From positions 614,001 through 678,000 of the forward strand of contig OX940864.1 of NCBI GenBank assembly GCA_954871525.1: a stretch of DNA of 64,000 nucleotides. Direction: 5' to 3'. Both the position numbers and the translations under genes were made by a program. Shown here piece after piece: positions 10,682 to 20,543 of the stretch. The DNA is from Parietaria judaica. Taxonomy: Eukaryota; Streptophyta; Magnoliopsida; Rosales; Urticaceae. How positions within the stretch are numbered: the stretch's first letter is position 1; each line of letters begins with the position of its first letter. The notes under the pieces were generated by a model. It did not search any database. It was not told the DNA's origin and saw only the letters and a program-made list of their open reading frames with translations.

Positions 10682-10980
10682 TGATGTAGAGCGTAACTAT
10701 GGTGATTGAAGAACGCGTCTATGCGAGCAAGAACTCGACTTTTCTCAAGCAAAGAAGGCTCGAATTTTTATTAAACCAAAAAACTGCATCTCAAATTGCA
10801 AACAGAGCTTTTAATGCTCTAGGTTTATCACGATTCCTATAAAATAGGAACTAACAATATAACCCTAATAATGAAAATAAAAAGAAAATAATAATAAATA
10901 ATAATTAAACTTAAAACAATTAATTAATAAACTTAAAACAGAAAATAAATAAATCGATCTCATTGGGTTGATCGGCATCA
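10682..10980 (-). repeat. 3' LTR of the outer gag-only element
   Basis: 299-bp copy of the TGATG...CATCA repeat, matching 17311-17603. Directly adjacent on its right, after two bases, begins the nested copia LTR. Confidence 0.88.
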
Positions 10981-10982
10981 TT

Positions 10983-11528
10983 TGTGAGCATAAGCTTGAC
11001 TTAGTCCGGGTGACGACCAGAACCCAGGACGGGCAGAAACACTTGCGAGGAGTCAGCCCGGGTACCGACCAGAACAGAAGACGGACAGCCGTTCAGCCCA
11101 GCTCGGGTGAACACGAGCAGAGAGTCCGGATAGAAGGCAAGCTCAGCCCGGAGCATACGAGCAGGTCAGCTCGGGGACAGAGAGACTGTCCGGGCAGGAA
11201 AAGGAAACTCTACCCAGAAAGGAAGACGCGTAGCTTGAGGAGCAAGCAAATCAAGTCAAAGATTCGGCGAGATTATTTAGGGTAGTTTCCTGATTTTGTG
11301 CGATTTGGGTAGCTAGGGTTTCGCCTATGAGAGGCTATATAAACCTAGCATTGTACACTTTGTATTGTGGAGAGTCCATTAGAATTTTGAGTTTATCTTC
11401 TTGTATTTTGCCTTCGATTATTAATCAAGAGAAATCCTTCTCCCAAAAGGTTGTGTCCTTAATTTTCTGTTCGATTTCTTTTTGGTGTTATTCGTGTTCT
11501 TTGCAGATCCGTGAATTGGGATCCAACA
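10983..11528 (+). repeat. 5' LTR of Copia-1
   Basis: 546-bp LTR with TATATAAA at 11336-11343, which should set the element transcript start, and the terminal TG...CA. Apparently identical to 15856-16401, implying a very recent insertion. Confidence 0.92.
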
Positions 11529-11530
11529 AG

Positions 11531-11542
11531 TGGTATCAGAGC
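11531..11542 (+). other. Primer-binding site of Copia-1 (initiator tRNA-Met)
   Basis: TGGTATCAGAGC two bases after the 5' LTR, the standard copia primer-binding site complementary to the initiator methionine tRNA 3' end. Confidence 0.9.
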
Positions 11543-11556
11543 TTCAATCGAAGAAC

Positions 11557-13944
11557 ATGTCTTCATCATCAGAGTCACCAATCGACGGAGCTTTGGTTGC
11601 GCAGAAATCAGACTCCAGAGAAGGCACAGTTACACTCCATTACCCCATGCTCACGAAGAGCAATTACGCCGTGTGGGCGTTGAAGATGAGGGTGAATCTG
11701 CAGGCGCAGGGAGTAAGGGAGGCCGTAGAGAACGGCGGTGTCGAAGGGCGCAAGGAAAGAATGGCTCTAGCCGCTATCTACCAAGCAGTTCCGGAAGAAG
11801 TTCTTCTCATGCTTGCCGAGAAAGATTCCGCGAAGGAAGCATGGAAAACTCTTCAGACCATGCACATGGGCGCAGATCGCGTCAAGGAAGCAAAGGTCCA
11901 AACCTTGAAGAGTGAGTTCGAGGTCATGAGAATGAGGGAGAGCGAATCAATTGATGATTTCGCTATGCGGCTCACGTCCATTGTGACCGGCATACGCTCG
12001 CTGGGAGACAAGGTGGAGGAGACCACCGTCGTCAAGAAGTTTCTCCGAGCAGTGCCTCACAGGTACATGCAGATCGTGACATCGATCGAGCAGTTCGGCG
12101 ATCTCAAGACCATGTCGGCCGAGGAGGTTGTTGGTCGTCTCAAGGCCCACGAAGAGAGACTTCGGGGTTACGGTGACAAAGACGAGGAGAAGAACCTCCT
12201 GCTCACGCATGAAGAGTGGACGGCCAGGCATCGGAAAACCGGGGGAGCCGAGTTTTCTACAAGACCCTCAGGTCGGAACAGCTTTGGTGGAGAAGTCCGA
12301 GGACGCGGACAGGGTCGTGGACGAGGTCGAGGTCGGGACATGCGAGGTCGCGGCAGTGGATCTACCCGTCAGGAAGGCACGACCAGGAGAGACAAGAGCA
12401 CAGTGAAGTGCTACAATTGTCAGAAGCTTGGGCACTTTGCATCTGAGTGCCGGAGCAGGAACCAGGGCGAAGAGGCGAATCTAGCGAGATTCCCAGACGA
12501 CCAGCCGGCATTGTTGTTTGCCGAGCAGGAAACGCACCTGGACGAACAGAATGGCGAGTGTGACGCCAAGGCCCGGGCAGAAGTGATCAGTGTGCCGATC
12601 AGCCCAGAGGCCGAGCAGACCTGTCCGGAGGAGACCAGCGAGAAGGTTTTCCTCATCGAGGATAAGGTTATTGCAAACCTCCTCGTAGACGGAGAGAAGA
12701 AGGTCAGTACCGACGTATGGTATCTAGACAACAGAGCTAGCAACCACATGACTAGGGACCGAGCTAAGTTTGAAGAGCTCGATGAGAAGATCACGGGCAG
12801 CGTGAAATTCGGCGACGGATCAGTCGTAGAGATCAGAGGCAGAGGGTCGATCCTGTTCGAGTGCAAGAATGGCGACCAGCGTCTGATGACCCAGGTGTAT
12901 TTCATCCCGAAGTTGAAGAGCAACATCATCAGTCTAGGACAGATGACTGAGATCGGGAACACGGTGTTGCTGCAAGGGTCCTACCTGAAGATGTGGACCA
13001 AGGAAGGAGAGCTGTTGATGAAGGTGGAGCGGACACCCAACAGGCTCTACAAGATTCTCCTGAAGACGTGTCAGCCCGTCTGTCTTATGGCATCGATGGC
13101 AGACCCGGCTTGGCTATGGCACGCACGGCTCGGACACGTGAATTTTCACGCGCTCAAGATGATGGGCGAGAAGAAGATGGCCTTCGGGGTTCCCAAGATA
13201 GAACACCCCAACCAGCTATGTGAATGCTGCATGATCGCGAAGCAGGCGAGGATACCGTTTCCGATCAAGGCCAAATTCCGAGCAGAGAGACCCCTACAGT
13301 TGGTGCATGCAGACCTATGTGGTCCAGTCACCCCAGCAACATTGGCAGGTAACAAGTACTTTCTTTTACTTGTTGATGATTACAGTCGCTGGATGTGGGT
13401 TTATATGCTTAAGGAAAAGAGCGGAGCCCATGAGGTCTTCAAGAAGTTCAAGAAGATCGTGGAGAATGGCTCGGTGCACAGGTTAAAGGTCTTGCGTACA
13501 GACCGAGGAGGAGAACTCACTTCCCAGCAGTTCGGAGAGTTCTGCGACCAGGAAGGAATTCAGCGTCACCTGTCCGCACCTCACACACCCCAACAAAATG
13601 GCGTGGTGGAAAGACGAAATCGGACTGTGATGAACACAGCGAGGAGCTTGCTCAAGAGCATGCAAGTTCCAGCCCGGTTTTGGGCAGAAGCAGTAAGACA
13701 TGCGGTCTACCTGCTTAATCGTTTGCCGACCAAAGCGCTAGGAGAGCGTACCCCCTACCAGGCGTGGAAAGGGAAGAAACCCCACTTAGAACATTTGAAA
13801 GTGTTCGGGTGCACCGCACACGTGAAGATTGCGGGGCCACATCTCAAGAAGTTGGATGACAGGAGTCAGAAGATGGTGTATCTTGGCGTTGAAGAAGGAA
13901 GCAAGGCACACAGACTCTACGATCCACGACGCGGCAGACTCTAA
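11557..13944 (+). CDS. Copia-1 gag-protease-integrase part of the polyprotein
   Basis: Starts at ATG 11557 (MSSSSESPIDGALV), 15 bp after the primer-binding site; a GTG-led extension upstream overlaps that site and is rejected. Gag is followed by a Gly/Arg-rich basic stretch and a zinc knuckle CYNCQKLGHFASEC near residue 286. The aspartic protease motif at about residue 391 reads DNRASNHM where copia elements usually have D-(T/S/N)-G-A, so the Gly is Arg (AGA at 12733-12735). Integrase shows the HHCC zinc site (WHARLGH...CECC) from about residue 521, then the catalytic acids in HADLCGP, LRTDRGGE and NGVVERRNR. The frame ends at a TAA (13942-13944) in the usual RL-VSRDAVF junction, in frame with the following reverse transcriptase region. 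Confidence 0.9.
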   Translation: MSSSSESPIDGALVAQKSDSREGTVTLHYPMLTKSNYAVWALKMRVNLQAQGVREAVENGGVEGRKERMALAAIYQAVPEEVLLMLAEKDSAKEAWKTLQTMHMGADRVKEAKVQTLKSEFEVMRMRESESIDDFAMRLTSIVTGIRSLGDKVEETTVVKKFLRAVPHRYMQIVTSIEQFGDLKTMSAEEVVGRLKAHEERLRGYGDKDEEKNLLLTHEEWTARHRKTGGAEFSTRPSGRNSFGGEVRGRGQGRGRGRGRDMRGRGSGSTRQEGTTRRDKSTVKCYNCQKLGHFASECRSRNQGEEANLARFPDDQPALLFAEQETHLDEQNGECDAKARAEVISVPISPEAEQTCPEETSEKVFLIEDKVIANLLVDGEKKVSTDVWYLDNRASNHMTRDRAKFEELDEKITGSVKFGDGSVVEIRGRGSILFECKNGDQRLMTQVYFIPKLKSNIISLGQMTEIGNTVLLQGSYLKMWTKEGELLMKVERTPNRLYKILLKTCQPVCLMASMADPAWLWHARLGHVNFHALKMMGEKKMAFGVPKIEHPNQLCECCMIAKQARIPFPIKAKFRAERPLQLVHADLCGPVTPATLAGNKYFLLLVDDYSRWMWVYMLKEKSGAHEVFKKFKKIVENGSVHRLKVLRTDRGGELTSQQFGEFCDQEGIQRHLSAPHTPQQNGVVERRNRTVMNTARSLLKSMQVPARFWAEAVRHAVYLLNRLPTKALGERTPYQAWKGKKPHLEHLKVFGCTAHVKIAGPHLKKLDDRSQKMVYLGVEEGSKAHRLYDPRRGRL

Positions 13945-16158
13945 GTGAGCAGAGATGCTGTGTTCGAAGAGGAGATGAAGTGGGATTGGCGCGACGAGAA
14001 TGGAGAACCCGAGCAGAACTCAGTGGAGTTCATTGTCGAAGACGGCCAGGATGTTGCCGAGCAAGAGCAGCCCGGAACACCCAGCTCGGGAACAGTCTTG
14101 CCAGAAACGAGGGAACCCAGCCCGGGAGAGAGCACCCCGGATACACCCAGGACACCAAGTCCGAGCAGGACCAGCCCGTCCAGCTCGGGAGATTCCTCCA
14201 TAAAAGACGGCCCAAGAGGATTCCGACCTCTAGCAGACGTCTACAATCAGACTCAAGAAGTGGAGATGAGCCTGGAGGAACTTTCTTTGTTGTGTGCAGA
14301 AGAACCAGCCAATTACCAGGAGGCAGCAGCCGAGCAGGAGTGGCAGGAAGCAATGAAGAAGGAGATGGAGTCCATTGAGAAGAACAGGACATGGGAGCTT
14401 ACCGACCTGCCCAAAGGTCATAATCCCATCGGCCTGAAGTGGGTGTATAAGCTGAAGAAGGACACTGAGGGGAATGTCCTTAAGCACAAGGCAAGGCTGG
14501 TAGCTAAAGGCTACGTGCAGAAGAAAGGCATAGACTTTGAGGAAGTCTTTGCTCCAGTAGCTAGACTGGACACGATCAGACTCATCCTAGCCCTAGCAGC
14601 GCATCGAGGTTGGGAAATTCACCATCTGGATGTCAAATCGGCATTCCTAAATGGTGACCTCGAAGAAGAAGTGTACGTCAAGCAACCAGAGGGGTTCGGC
14701 GTCACGGGCAAGGAGCAGAAGGTGTACAAGCTATCCAAGGCCTTATACGGGTTAAAACAAGCACCAAGAGCGTGGAACATCCGCCTTGACAAGAGCTTGA
14801 AGAATCTTGGATTTACAAAGTGCTTGAGCGAGCAGGCAGTCTACACCAGGAGTACCGGGCAGGAAACTCTGATCGTGGGAGTGTATGTGGACGACCTGAT
14901 CGTCACAGGATCCAGCGCAGGAGGCGTAGATGGATTCAAGCAGCAGATGATGGCCGAATTCGAGATGAGTGACCTCGGATTACTTTCGTACTACCTCGGT
15001 CTCGAGGTGGAACAGAAGAAGGACTGCATTACGCTAAAGCAGTCGGCCTACGCGAAGAAGATCCTTAAACAGTTCGAGATGGCGGACTGTAACTCGAGCA
15101 AGTACCCTATGGAGGCGAAGCTGCAGCTCGGGAAGGATGCTGAAGGGAGAAGAGTGGATCCCACGGAGTACAGACGCGTGATCGGGTGTCTGAGGTATCT
15201 CACCCACACCCGACCAGACATTTCACACGCAGTCGGGATAGTCAGTCGATATATGGAGAAGCCCACGAGTGCACACCAGCAGGCGGTGAAGCACATCTTG
15301 CGTTACGTGAAGGGCACGACGGACTACGGGATCCAGTACAACCGAGGAAGTGGAGCAGAAGTACTAGTCGGCTTTACGGACAGTGATCTGGCCGGTGATA
15401 TCGATGACAGGAAGAGTACCGGAGGGATGGCGTTCTACCTCAACGGAAACCTGATCACCTGGCAGTCTCAAAAGCAGCAGACAGTAGCTCTATCCTCGTG
15501 CGAAGCAGAGTTCATGGCGGCAACCGCAGCAACATGTCAGGCTATGTGGTTGAAAGGGCTACTCAGTGAGATGACCGGATCCGAGCAGAGACCAGCTACT
15601 CTCTACGTGGACAACAAGTCTGCAATTGCGTTGATGAAGAATCCAGTGTTCCATGGACGGAGCAAACACATTGACACGAAGTTTCACTACATTCGTGAGT
15701 GTGTGGAGAAGCGAGAGATCATCGTGGAGTTCGTCAACACGAGGGAGCAACGGGCAGACATTCTTACTAAGGCTCTAGGGAGAGTCAAGTTCGAAGAGAT
15801 GAGAGAGCTGCTCGGAGTGAAGAGAGTGGAAGCAAGTCAAGCTTACGGGGGAGAATGTGAGCATAAGCTTGACTTAGTCCGGGTGACGACCAGAACCCAG
15901 GACGGGCAGAAACACTTGCGAGGAGTCAGCCCGGGTACCGACCAGAACAGAAGACGGACAGCCGTTCAGCCCAGCTCGGGTGAACACGAGCAGAGAGTCC
16001 GGATAGAAGGCAAGCTCAGCCCGGAGCATACGAGCAGGTCAGCTCGGGGACAGAGAGACTGTCCGGGCAGGAAAAGGAAACTCTACCCAGAAAGGAAGAC
16101 GCGTAGCTTGAGGAGCAAGCAAATCAAGTCAAAGATTCGGCGAGATTATTTAGGGTAG
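13945..16158 (+). CDS. Copia-1 reverse transcriptase-RNase H part of the polyprotein
   Basis: Continues the same frame directly after the internal TAA, beginning [15 protein letters not shown]. There is no ATG at the junction, so translation would need readthrough or a subgenomic start. Reverse transcriptase shows [30 protein letters not shown] and the catalytic YVDD at about residue 314. RNase H shows [26 protein letters not shown] and VDNKSAI. The frame has no stop at the polypurine tract and runs about 300 bases into the 3' LTR before ending, adding roughly 100 LTR-encoded residues that are probably not functional. Confidence 0.9.
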   Translation: MSRDAVFEEEMKWDWRDENGEPEQNSVEFIVEDGQDVAEQEQPGTPSSGTVLPETREPSPGESTPDTPRTPSPSRTSPSSSGDSSIKDGPRGFRPLADVYNQTQEVEMSLEELSLLCAEEPANYQEAAAEQEWQEAMKKEMESIEKNRTWELTDLPKGHNPIGLKWVYKLKKDTEGNVLKHKARLVAKGYVQKKGIDFEEVFAPVARLDTIRLILALAAHRGWEIHHLDVKSAFLNGDLEEEVYVKQPEGFGVTGKEQKVYKLSKALYGLKQAPRAWNIRLDKSLKNLGFTKCLSEQAVYTRSTGQETLIVGVYVDDLIVTGSSAGGVDGFKQQMMAEFEMSDLGLLSYYLGLEVEQKKDCITLKQSAYAKKILKQFEMADCNSSKYPMEAKLQLGKDAEGRRVDPTEYRRVIGCLRYLTHTRPDISHAVGIVSRYMEKPTSAHQQAVKHILRYVKGTTDYGIQYNRGSGAEVLVGFTDSDLAGDIDDRKSTGGMAFYLNGNLITWQSQKQQTVALSSCEAEFMAATAATCQAMWLKGLLSEMTGSEQRPATLYVDNKSAIALMKNPVFHGRSKHIDTKFHYIRECVEKREIIVEFVNTREQRADILTKALGRVKFEEMRELLGVKRVEASQAYGGECEHKLDLVRVTTRTQDGQKHLRGVSPGTDQNRRRTAVQPSSGEHEQRVRIEGKLSPEHTSRSARGQRDCPGRKRKLYPERKTRSLRSKQIKSKIRRDYLG

Positions 16159-16401
16159 TTTCCTGATTTTGTGCGATTTGGGTAGCTAGGGTTTCGCCTA
16201 TGAGAGGCTATATAAACCTAGCATTGTACACTTTGTATTGTGGAGAGTCCATTAGAATTTTGAGTTTATCTTCTTGTATTTTGCCTTCGATTATTAATCA
16301 AGAGAAATCCTTCTCCCAAAAGGTTGTGTCCTTAATTTTCTGTTCGATTTCTTTTTGGTGTTATTCGTGTTCTTTGCAGATCCGTGAATTGGGATCCAAC
16401 A
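15856..16401 (+). repeat. 3' LTR of Copia-1
   Basis: Second 546-bp LTR, preceded by a polypurine tract ending gggggagaa and followed by the TSD TCATT. Confidence 0.92.
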
Positions 16402-17235
16402 TCATTCTCTCGGCGTTGAGAAAATTCGTCCTCGAATTTCTTGGGGTGTGTTGGTAGTGGACTCATGTGGTTCATCGGAGTCGGGCGTCGCGATCGTTAT
16501 GTCGGGCGGCTTGTCGGGTGGCTCCTTCGTACACTTAATTATTGGCCGCACGCGGATCTCGTCACGTTGTTCGTCTTCCAGCTCGGGCATCTCCTTGGAT
16601 TTTAAACCAAAAAATAATTTTGGACTCTTCACGTCTTTCTCAATGTGAGTCAGGAATTTTTTTCTTGAGAAAAGGTTGCTCGGGCTCCGCAAAACATCTA
16701 TCTTCGTTGCGGTCAAGCACGACACATGAACAACACGAATTATAGTCGTGTCACTCTCGAATTGCTTCTCGTCGTCGTCGGCCCCCTCAAGCCCGACCTC
16801 GTCATACGCGGACTCTTCTTGATCGGTGCACACATTGTCGTCGTATACGGCCTCGTCATGCACGATTTTGGCGTACTCCGCCTCGTCATAAACGGGCTCG
16901 TCGTAAACAGCTTCGTCATACTCATCGTACACGGGTTCGTCATACTCCGTCTCGCCGTAAATTGATTCGTCGTACACGGCCTCTCCGTGCTCCGCCTCAT
17001 CGTACGTCGATTCGTCGTACTCCGGGATAGCCACCTCGAACGCCGCTACCCTTCGCGCATCTTCCGGGACTGCTGCACGTCCAAAATTCTGCCCGAACAG
17101 GTTGGCTTGGTCGTCCTCGGTGTCGGACTCGTCTCGGCATCGTTGCTCCGTTTGATTCTGCACCAGTGCAGCCATCTGACGGGTTAGCAATTCCACCTGA
17201 GCGCGCAATCCGTCGACCTCTTCTCGTCTCACCAT
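16402..17235 (-). CDS. Gag-like protein of the outer LTR element with acidic YDE repeats
   Basis: A 277-residue minus-strand ORF from ATG 17235 (MVRREEVDGLRAQVELL), located just inside the primer-binding site of the outer element. The N-terminus looks like a short coiled coil (LRAQVELLTRQMAALVQNQ). The centre has about ten imperfect repeats of the form Y-(D/G)-E-x-(V/E)-Y, strongly acidic, and the C-terminal third is basic then Pro/Thr-rich, ending RGRIFSTPRE. No protease, reverse transcriptase or integrase is present. The TGA stop uses the first bases of the outer 3' LTR (TGATG), recreated at the copia insertion by the TSD, so the reading frame survived the insertion. Gag assignment rests on position only. 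Confidence 0.6.
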   Translation of the reverse strand: MVRREEVDGLRAQVELLTRQMAALVQNQTEQRCRDESDTEDDQANLFGQNFGRAAVPEDARRVAAFEVAIPEYDESTYDEAEHGEAVYDESIYGETEYDEPVYDEYDEAVYDEPVYDEAEYAKIVHDEAVYDDNVCTDQEESAYDEVGLEGADDDEKQFESDTTIIRVVHVSCLTATKIDVLRSPSNLFSRKKFLTHIEKDVKSPKLFFGLKSKEMPELEDEQRDEIRVRPIIKCTKEPPDKPPDITIATPDSDEPHESTTNTPQEIRGRIFSTPRE

Positions 17236-17310
17236 ATCCTCTACGAAAGCTTCGTGAACGGCTCGCTTCTTCGGTGCCTATGCACAGAAACGAGTGGCTC
17301 TGATACCAAC

Positions 17311-17603
17311 TGATGTAGAGCGTAACTATGGTGACTGAAGAACGCGTCTATGCGAGCAAGAACTCGACTTTTCTCAAGCAAAGAAGGCTCGAATTTTTAT
17401 TAAACCAAAAAACTGCATCTCAAATTGCAAACAGAGCTTTTAATGCTCTAGGTTTATCACGATTCCTATAAAATAGGAACTAAAAATATAACCCTAATAA
17501 TAAAAATAAAATAATAATAAATAATAATTAAACTTAAAACAATTAATTAATAAACTTAAAACAGAAAATAAATAAATCGATCTCATTGGGTTGATCGGCA
17601 TCA
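17311..17603 (-). repeat. 5' LTR of the outer gag-only element
   Basis: 293-bp LTR followed inward on the minus strand by TTGGTATCAGAGCC (primer-binding site, about 17297-17310). Confidence 0.88.
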
Positions 17604-17608
17604 ATTGT

Positions 17609-17935
17609 GCATTTCTTTGCGGTCTGATCTTATGTCGATTTCTCATTGAAAAATCATTACATTTATGAAATTAGGCGGTCAACACAACGGGTCAAACTTT
17701 AACATGACACCATTTTTCTTCGGAGATGACTCCTTAAGTCTCCAAGGCAACTTCTGCTTCATTTCTTCGTGATTCTGATATAATTTAATTTCTGACATGA
17801 AAATCATTATATATATTTTCGTCCACATATTATTGTTTGTAACGTGTTGTGATGTATTCTAATTTTTTTTTTTTAATAATCTAACAGCACTGATTGAAAT
17901 TATATTTTAAAGAATTCCTGCACACACTCTCTTCA

Positions 17936-18004
<69 letters not shown>

Positions 18005-18535
18005 AACAAACCTATTTTCTAAATTGAAGATACCGTAACAGCTGTGATAATTAACGCTAAGTAGTAAGTACCGCTCTTACGATTAAGGCGCCTCCGTGAG
18101 AGAGAGTTGGCGTAAATATTGGACTAAAAAAAAAAAAAAACTTTTTGACAAAACGACATGTTTTGCTTCATAAGTCTCATTCAATTTCGCATTTAAAAAA
18201 AAATCTTTTAATCTTGAATAGCTAATGGCGGTGAAAAGGCATAATTATTGCAAAAAACTCATGATAGAGCGAATTAAAGTGATAATTTTTTATTTTTTTT
18301 TTGTTAGGATTTTATCGATTGCTTAGGAGTTAGTTAGTTGAATTTATTTATAATTAGATATTAGGTTATAATTATTTTTACAAAGAGGATTTAGTTATGG
18401 GCTTAGCTAGGGTCAAGTTGTATTTAGTGGCCCATAAGGGAGTAGTCGATTAGGGTATAACAAGCAGCTTGGCCGATGATTGAGATTGTTGGAGTTATTT
18501 GCCGGCTTGCATCATAGAGCTTCGGACCTCGCTCT
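17609..18535. other. Intergenic DNA with a long (TA)n microsatellite
   Basis: No gene recognised. It contains (AT/TA)n at 17941-17999 (about 29 repeats), poly-A/T tracts at 17862-17874 and 18126-18140, and AT-rich spacer. Confidence 0.6.
17941..17999. repeat. (TA)n microsatellite
   Basis: Uninterrupted AT dinucleotide run of about 59 bp. Confidence 0.95.
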
Positions 18536-18633
18536 CGAAGGAAAGGTAGAGGGTCTGGTCTACCAGGGTTCACTGGAAACTCAACGAAGGAAAGGTAGAG
18601 GGTCTGGTCTACCAGGGTTCACTGGAAACTCAA
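18536..18633 (+). repeat. Perfect 49-bp tandem duplication
   Basis: The unit beginning cgaaggaaaggtagagggtc and ending cactggaaactcaa occurs at 18536-18584 and again at 18585-18633 without change. It lies in a GC-richer block (18450-18900) containing TGGCCC/GGGCC motifs. That block looks like part of an unidentified repeat and has no recognisable protein. Confidence 0.85.
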
Positions 18634-19173
18634 CATTGTAATCCTCCCTACGCAGTGGCCATGTCCGTTTTTGGCGTCCCAAACCTGTAACCAGGGCCAG
18701 GCCAAGCACTGGCCCCTCGGCAACATGTAGTGGTGTTTGCCCCGGATTTCTGGTCTTGAGTCAATGGAGGGTCCGTTTGACTCGAAAGTCTAGGAGCCCA
18801 AGCCCACGAGTCACAAAAGTCAACAAGACGACATTGGGCCCGGCCCAACATGAGCAATTGGGCCGCTAAGTGTTTGAGCCTTTGAGGCATTTTTCTGCAT
18901 CAACAGTAAGATTCTTAAATATATATATTTAGACATTTTAAATAAAAAAAGAGAATAACATTATCAAAATTTAAACAATAGACGACTACAATAACTAAAA
19001 TTATTTAATTAAGTGATGGACGAATTCGATGTAGATATAAATCTTCAATTACGATTGATGAGTTGGAAATTTTATATGATTTAATCTCCACCGCGCTTGC
19101 GGTCCACTAGTAAATAAAAAAAGAGCTAACTCATATTATTGTCCAAAAATTTTAACGAACTCTGGTCAAATAT
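18634..19173. other. Unassigned block, possibly transposon-derived
   Basis: A GC-rich segment to about 18900 (several gggccc and cccggcc words) is followed by AT-rich DNA. The minus-strand 80-codon frame at 18648-18890 shows no known domain. Nothing further can be supported. Confidence 0.4.
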
Positions 19174-19174
19174 C

Positions 19175-20543
19175 ATGTCGCCTTAGTTGAGTGCAAGGTG
19201 CCAAATATCGCGAAAATCGCTCGAAATTCGCGTCGAAATTCATTTTCAGTGGAACACCGAAACGACAACCCTTTCGTTTCGCTGTCGTTTTACCAAATTT
19301 CGCGAAAAATGAAACGACATTCGGAAAGAAAATCTCTTGTCGTTTTTTGCCTTCAAAACGACGAAATGGTGCTCGAATTTCGCATTTTTGGTAGATTTCG
19401 GCAAAGATAATTATACTCACACAAGACCCCGCCCCGCCACGTCACGTCCGGTCGGACGGCGGCTCGCGCGTGTGGTGGTGTAACATTTGTGTGAGTCCTC
19501 CCCCATCCACAAAATCCTATGACCCTAAGGGCCCAAGCCCTTGTCCCTAATATTTGGTATATAAACATCACCAAACTCTTGTCATCTATCAATGTGGGAC
19601 TTTTTGTTTTCAACTAATATCACACATTCACACTTAACATACACATACACTTCACCTAATAATTTAACTTAATATTACACACTTCAAATAATATTATACA
19701 CTTAACATACATATTAACTTCACCTAACATACATATACACTTAATATACATATTCATTTAATATTATACACTTCAACTAATATTAAATTTGTTAACATAC
19801 CTATACAATTAACATGCATATTCACTTAATATTACACACTTAATTAACATACATATTCACTTCACATAATAATTTGACTTAATATTATACACTTAAACTA
19901 ATAAAGTGACTTAATATTATACATTTCACCTACATATTTAAGTTACAAATGTGTTTTGTTGTATACAATTATGTCTTGTATTTATTAAATATGTAGTTTT
20001 GAACCTATATAAATATCGTGCTTAAATACTCAAATATTTTTTACAAAATATCCATGCGAAAAGTGCGGTAAATGCGGTATGTCCATGCAAAAAGTGCGGT
20101 AAATGCGGTATGCGGCATGCCCTTTTTTTCCCTTTTGCCCATCGACATACCCATCGGCAAGCGATATATCCGTAAAACGGAAAATGCGAAACGAAAACGG
20201 CAAGCGGTATTTTAAACCTTGGTTGAGTGTCACAAGGTGTTTTACTTTATAATTTTTTTACTTTTCTTTTTTATAATTTATAGTATGACAATGCTATAAA
20301 GTTTGACCACCATTTGTTATAAATCTTGAAGAAAAAAAATATAGGTTAGTACTCTTTTCTCGACTTTGGATGCTTTTTATGCTGCTATTATTTTACTAAA
20401 GTTTGAGTAGTTTTGTTGTCATTTTTATTATTATTTTGTTTTGTTTGTTTCGTTTCACTGTTCGACCCCCCTGATCTTTTTTATGTACTATTTCAGCTCT
20501 ATTTAAAGTAAGGGCTGTTTGATTCTAGGGAATTTTACTTTGA
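19175..20543 (+). repeat. Dispersed module copy A (interrupted by a hAT element)
   Basis: Outside the hAT insertion, the sequence from catgtcgccttagttgagtg through 20222-20543 matches 50021-50343 closely. Shared landmarks are tcacaaggtgttttac, tatagtatgacaatgctataaag, ctcgactttggatgc and atgtactatttcagctctat. Copy A borders the truncated end of the EOL1 pseudogene; copy B lies about 250 bp upstream of the HAG2 fragment. Nature unknown. Confidence 0.75.
19194..20221. mobile_element. Non-autonomous hAT element (1028 bp) with 8-bp TSD
   Basis: Ends are CAAGGTGCCAAATATCGC on the left and, reverse-complemented, CAAGGTTTAAAATACCGC on the right. The flanking duplications are a perfect GTTGAGTG (19186-19193 and 20222-20229). 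The copy of the surrounding repeat at 50021 reads cgcctaagttgagtgtcacaagg without insertion, which is the empty site. The subterminal zones are rich in cgaaa/cggtaa words. No transposase is encoded. The internal AT-rich part has many acacttaacat/taatattacac repeats (19620-19920). Confidence 0.88.

Larger units (their letters stand above)
10983..16401 (+). mobile_element. Copia-1: nested Ty1-copia retrotransposon
   Basis: LTRs of 546 bp at each end start TGTGAGCATAAG and end GGGATCCAACA; by eye they are identical. The TSD is TCATT (10978-10982 and 16402-16406). A primer-binding site TGGTATCAGAGC lies at 11531-11542 and a polypurine tract (acgggggagaa) precedes the 3' LTR. The order gag, protease, integrase, reverse transcriptase, RNase H is that of Ty1-copia. 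It is structurally complete at 5419 bp, but the polyprotein has a stop codon and a changed protease motif. Confidence 0.93.
10682..17603 (-). mobile_element. Outer short LTR retrotransposon (gag-only, non-autonomous) hosting a nested copia element
   Basis: Two near-identical LTRs (10682-10980 and 17311-17603) begin TGATGTAGAGCG and end GATCGGCATCA. They are flanked by the 5-bp TSD ATTGT (10677-10681 and 17604-17608). On the minus strand the right LTR is followed by TTGGTATCAGAGCC, a primer-binding site complementary to initiator tRNA-Met, so the element runs right to left. Without the nested copia its length is only about 1.5 kb. It encodes one ORF and has no reverse transcriptase or integrase, matching the terminal-repeat-with-GAG class. 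LTR differences are a few substitutions and small indels. Confidence 0.88.

Noticed and set aside
10968..11285. 105-codon frame in the Copia-1 5' LTR
   Set aside because: The same residues appear as the tail of the reverse transcriptase frame because both lie in the LTR repeat; it is not an independent gene.
11530..11556. Upstream GTG-led start for the Copia-1 gag
   Set aside because: It would begin one base before the primer-binding site and encode that site; the ATG at 11557 is the natural start.
12420..12962. 180-codon antisense frame opposite Copia-1
   Set aside because: It mirrors the gag/protease coding strand, has no domain of its own and is explained by codon bias of the sense gene.
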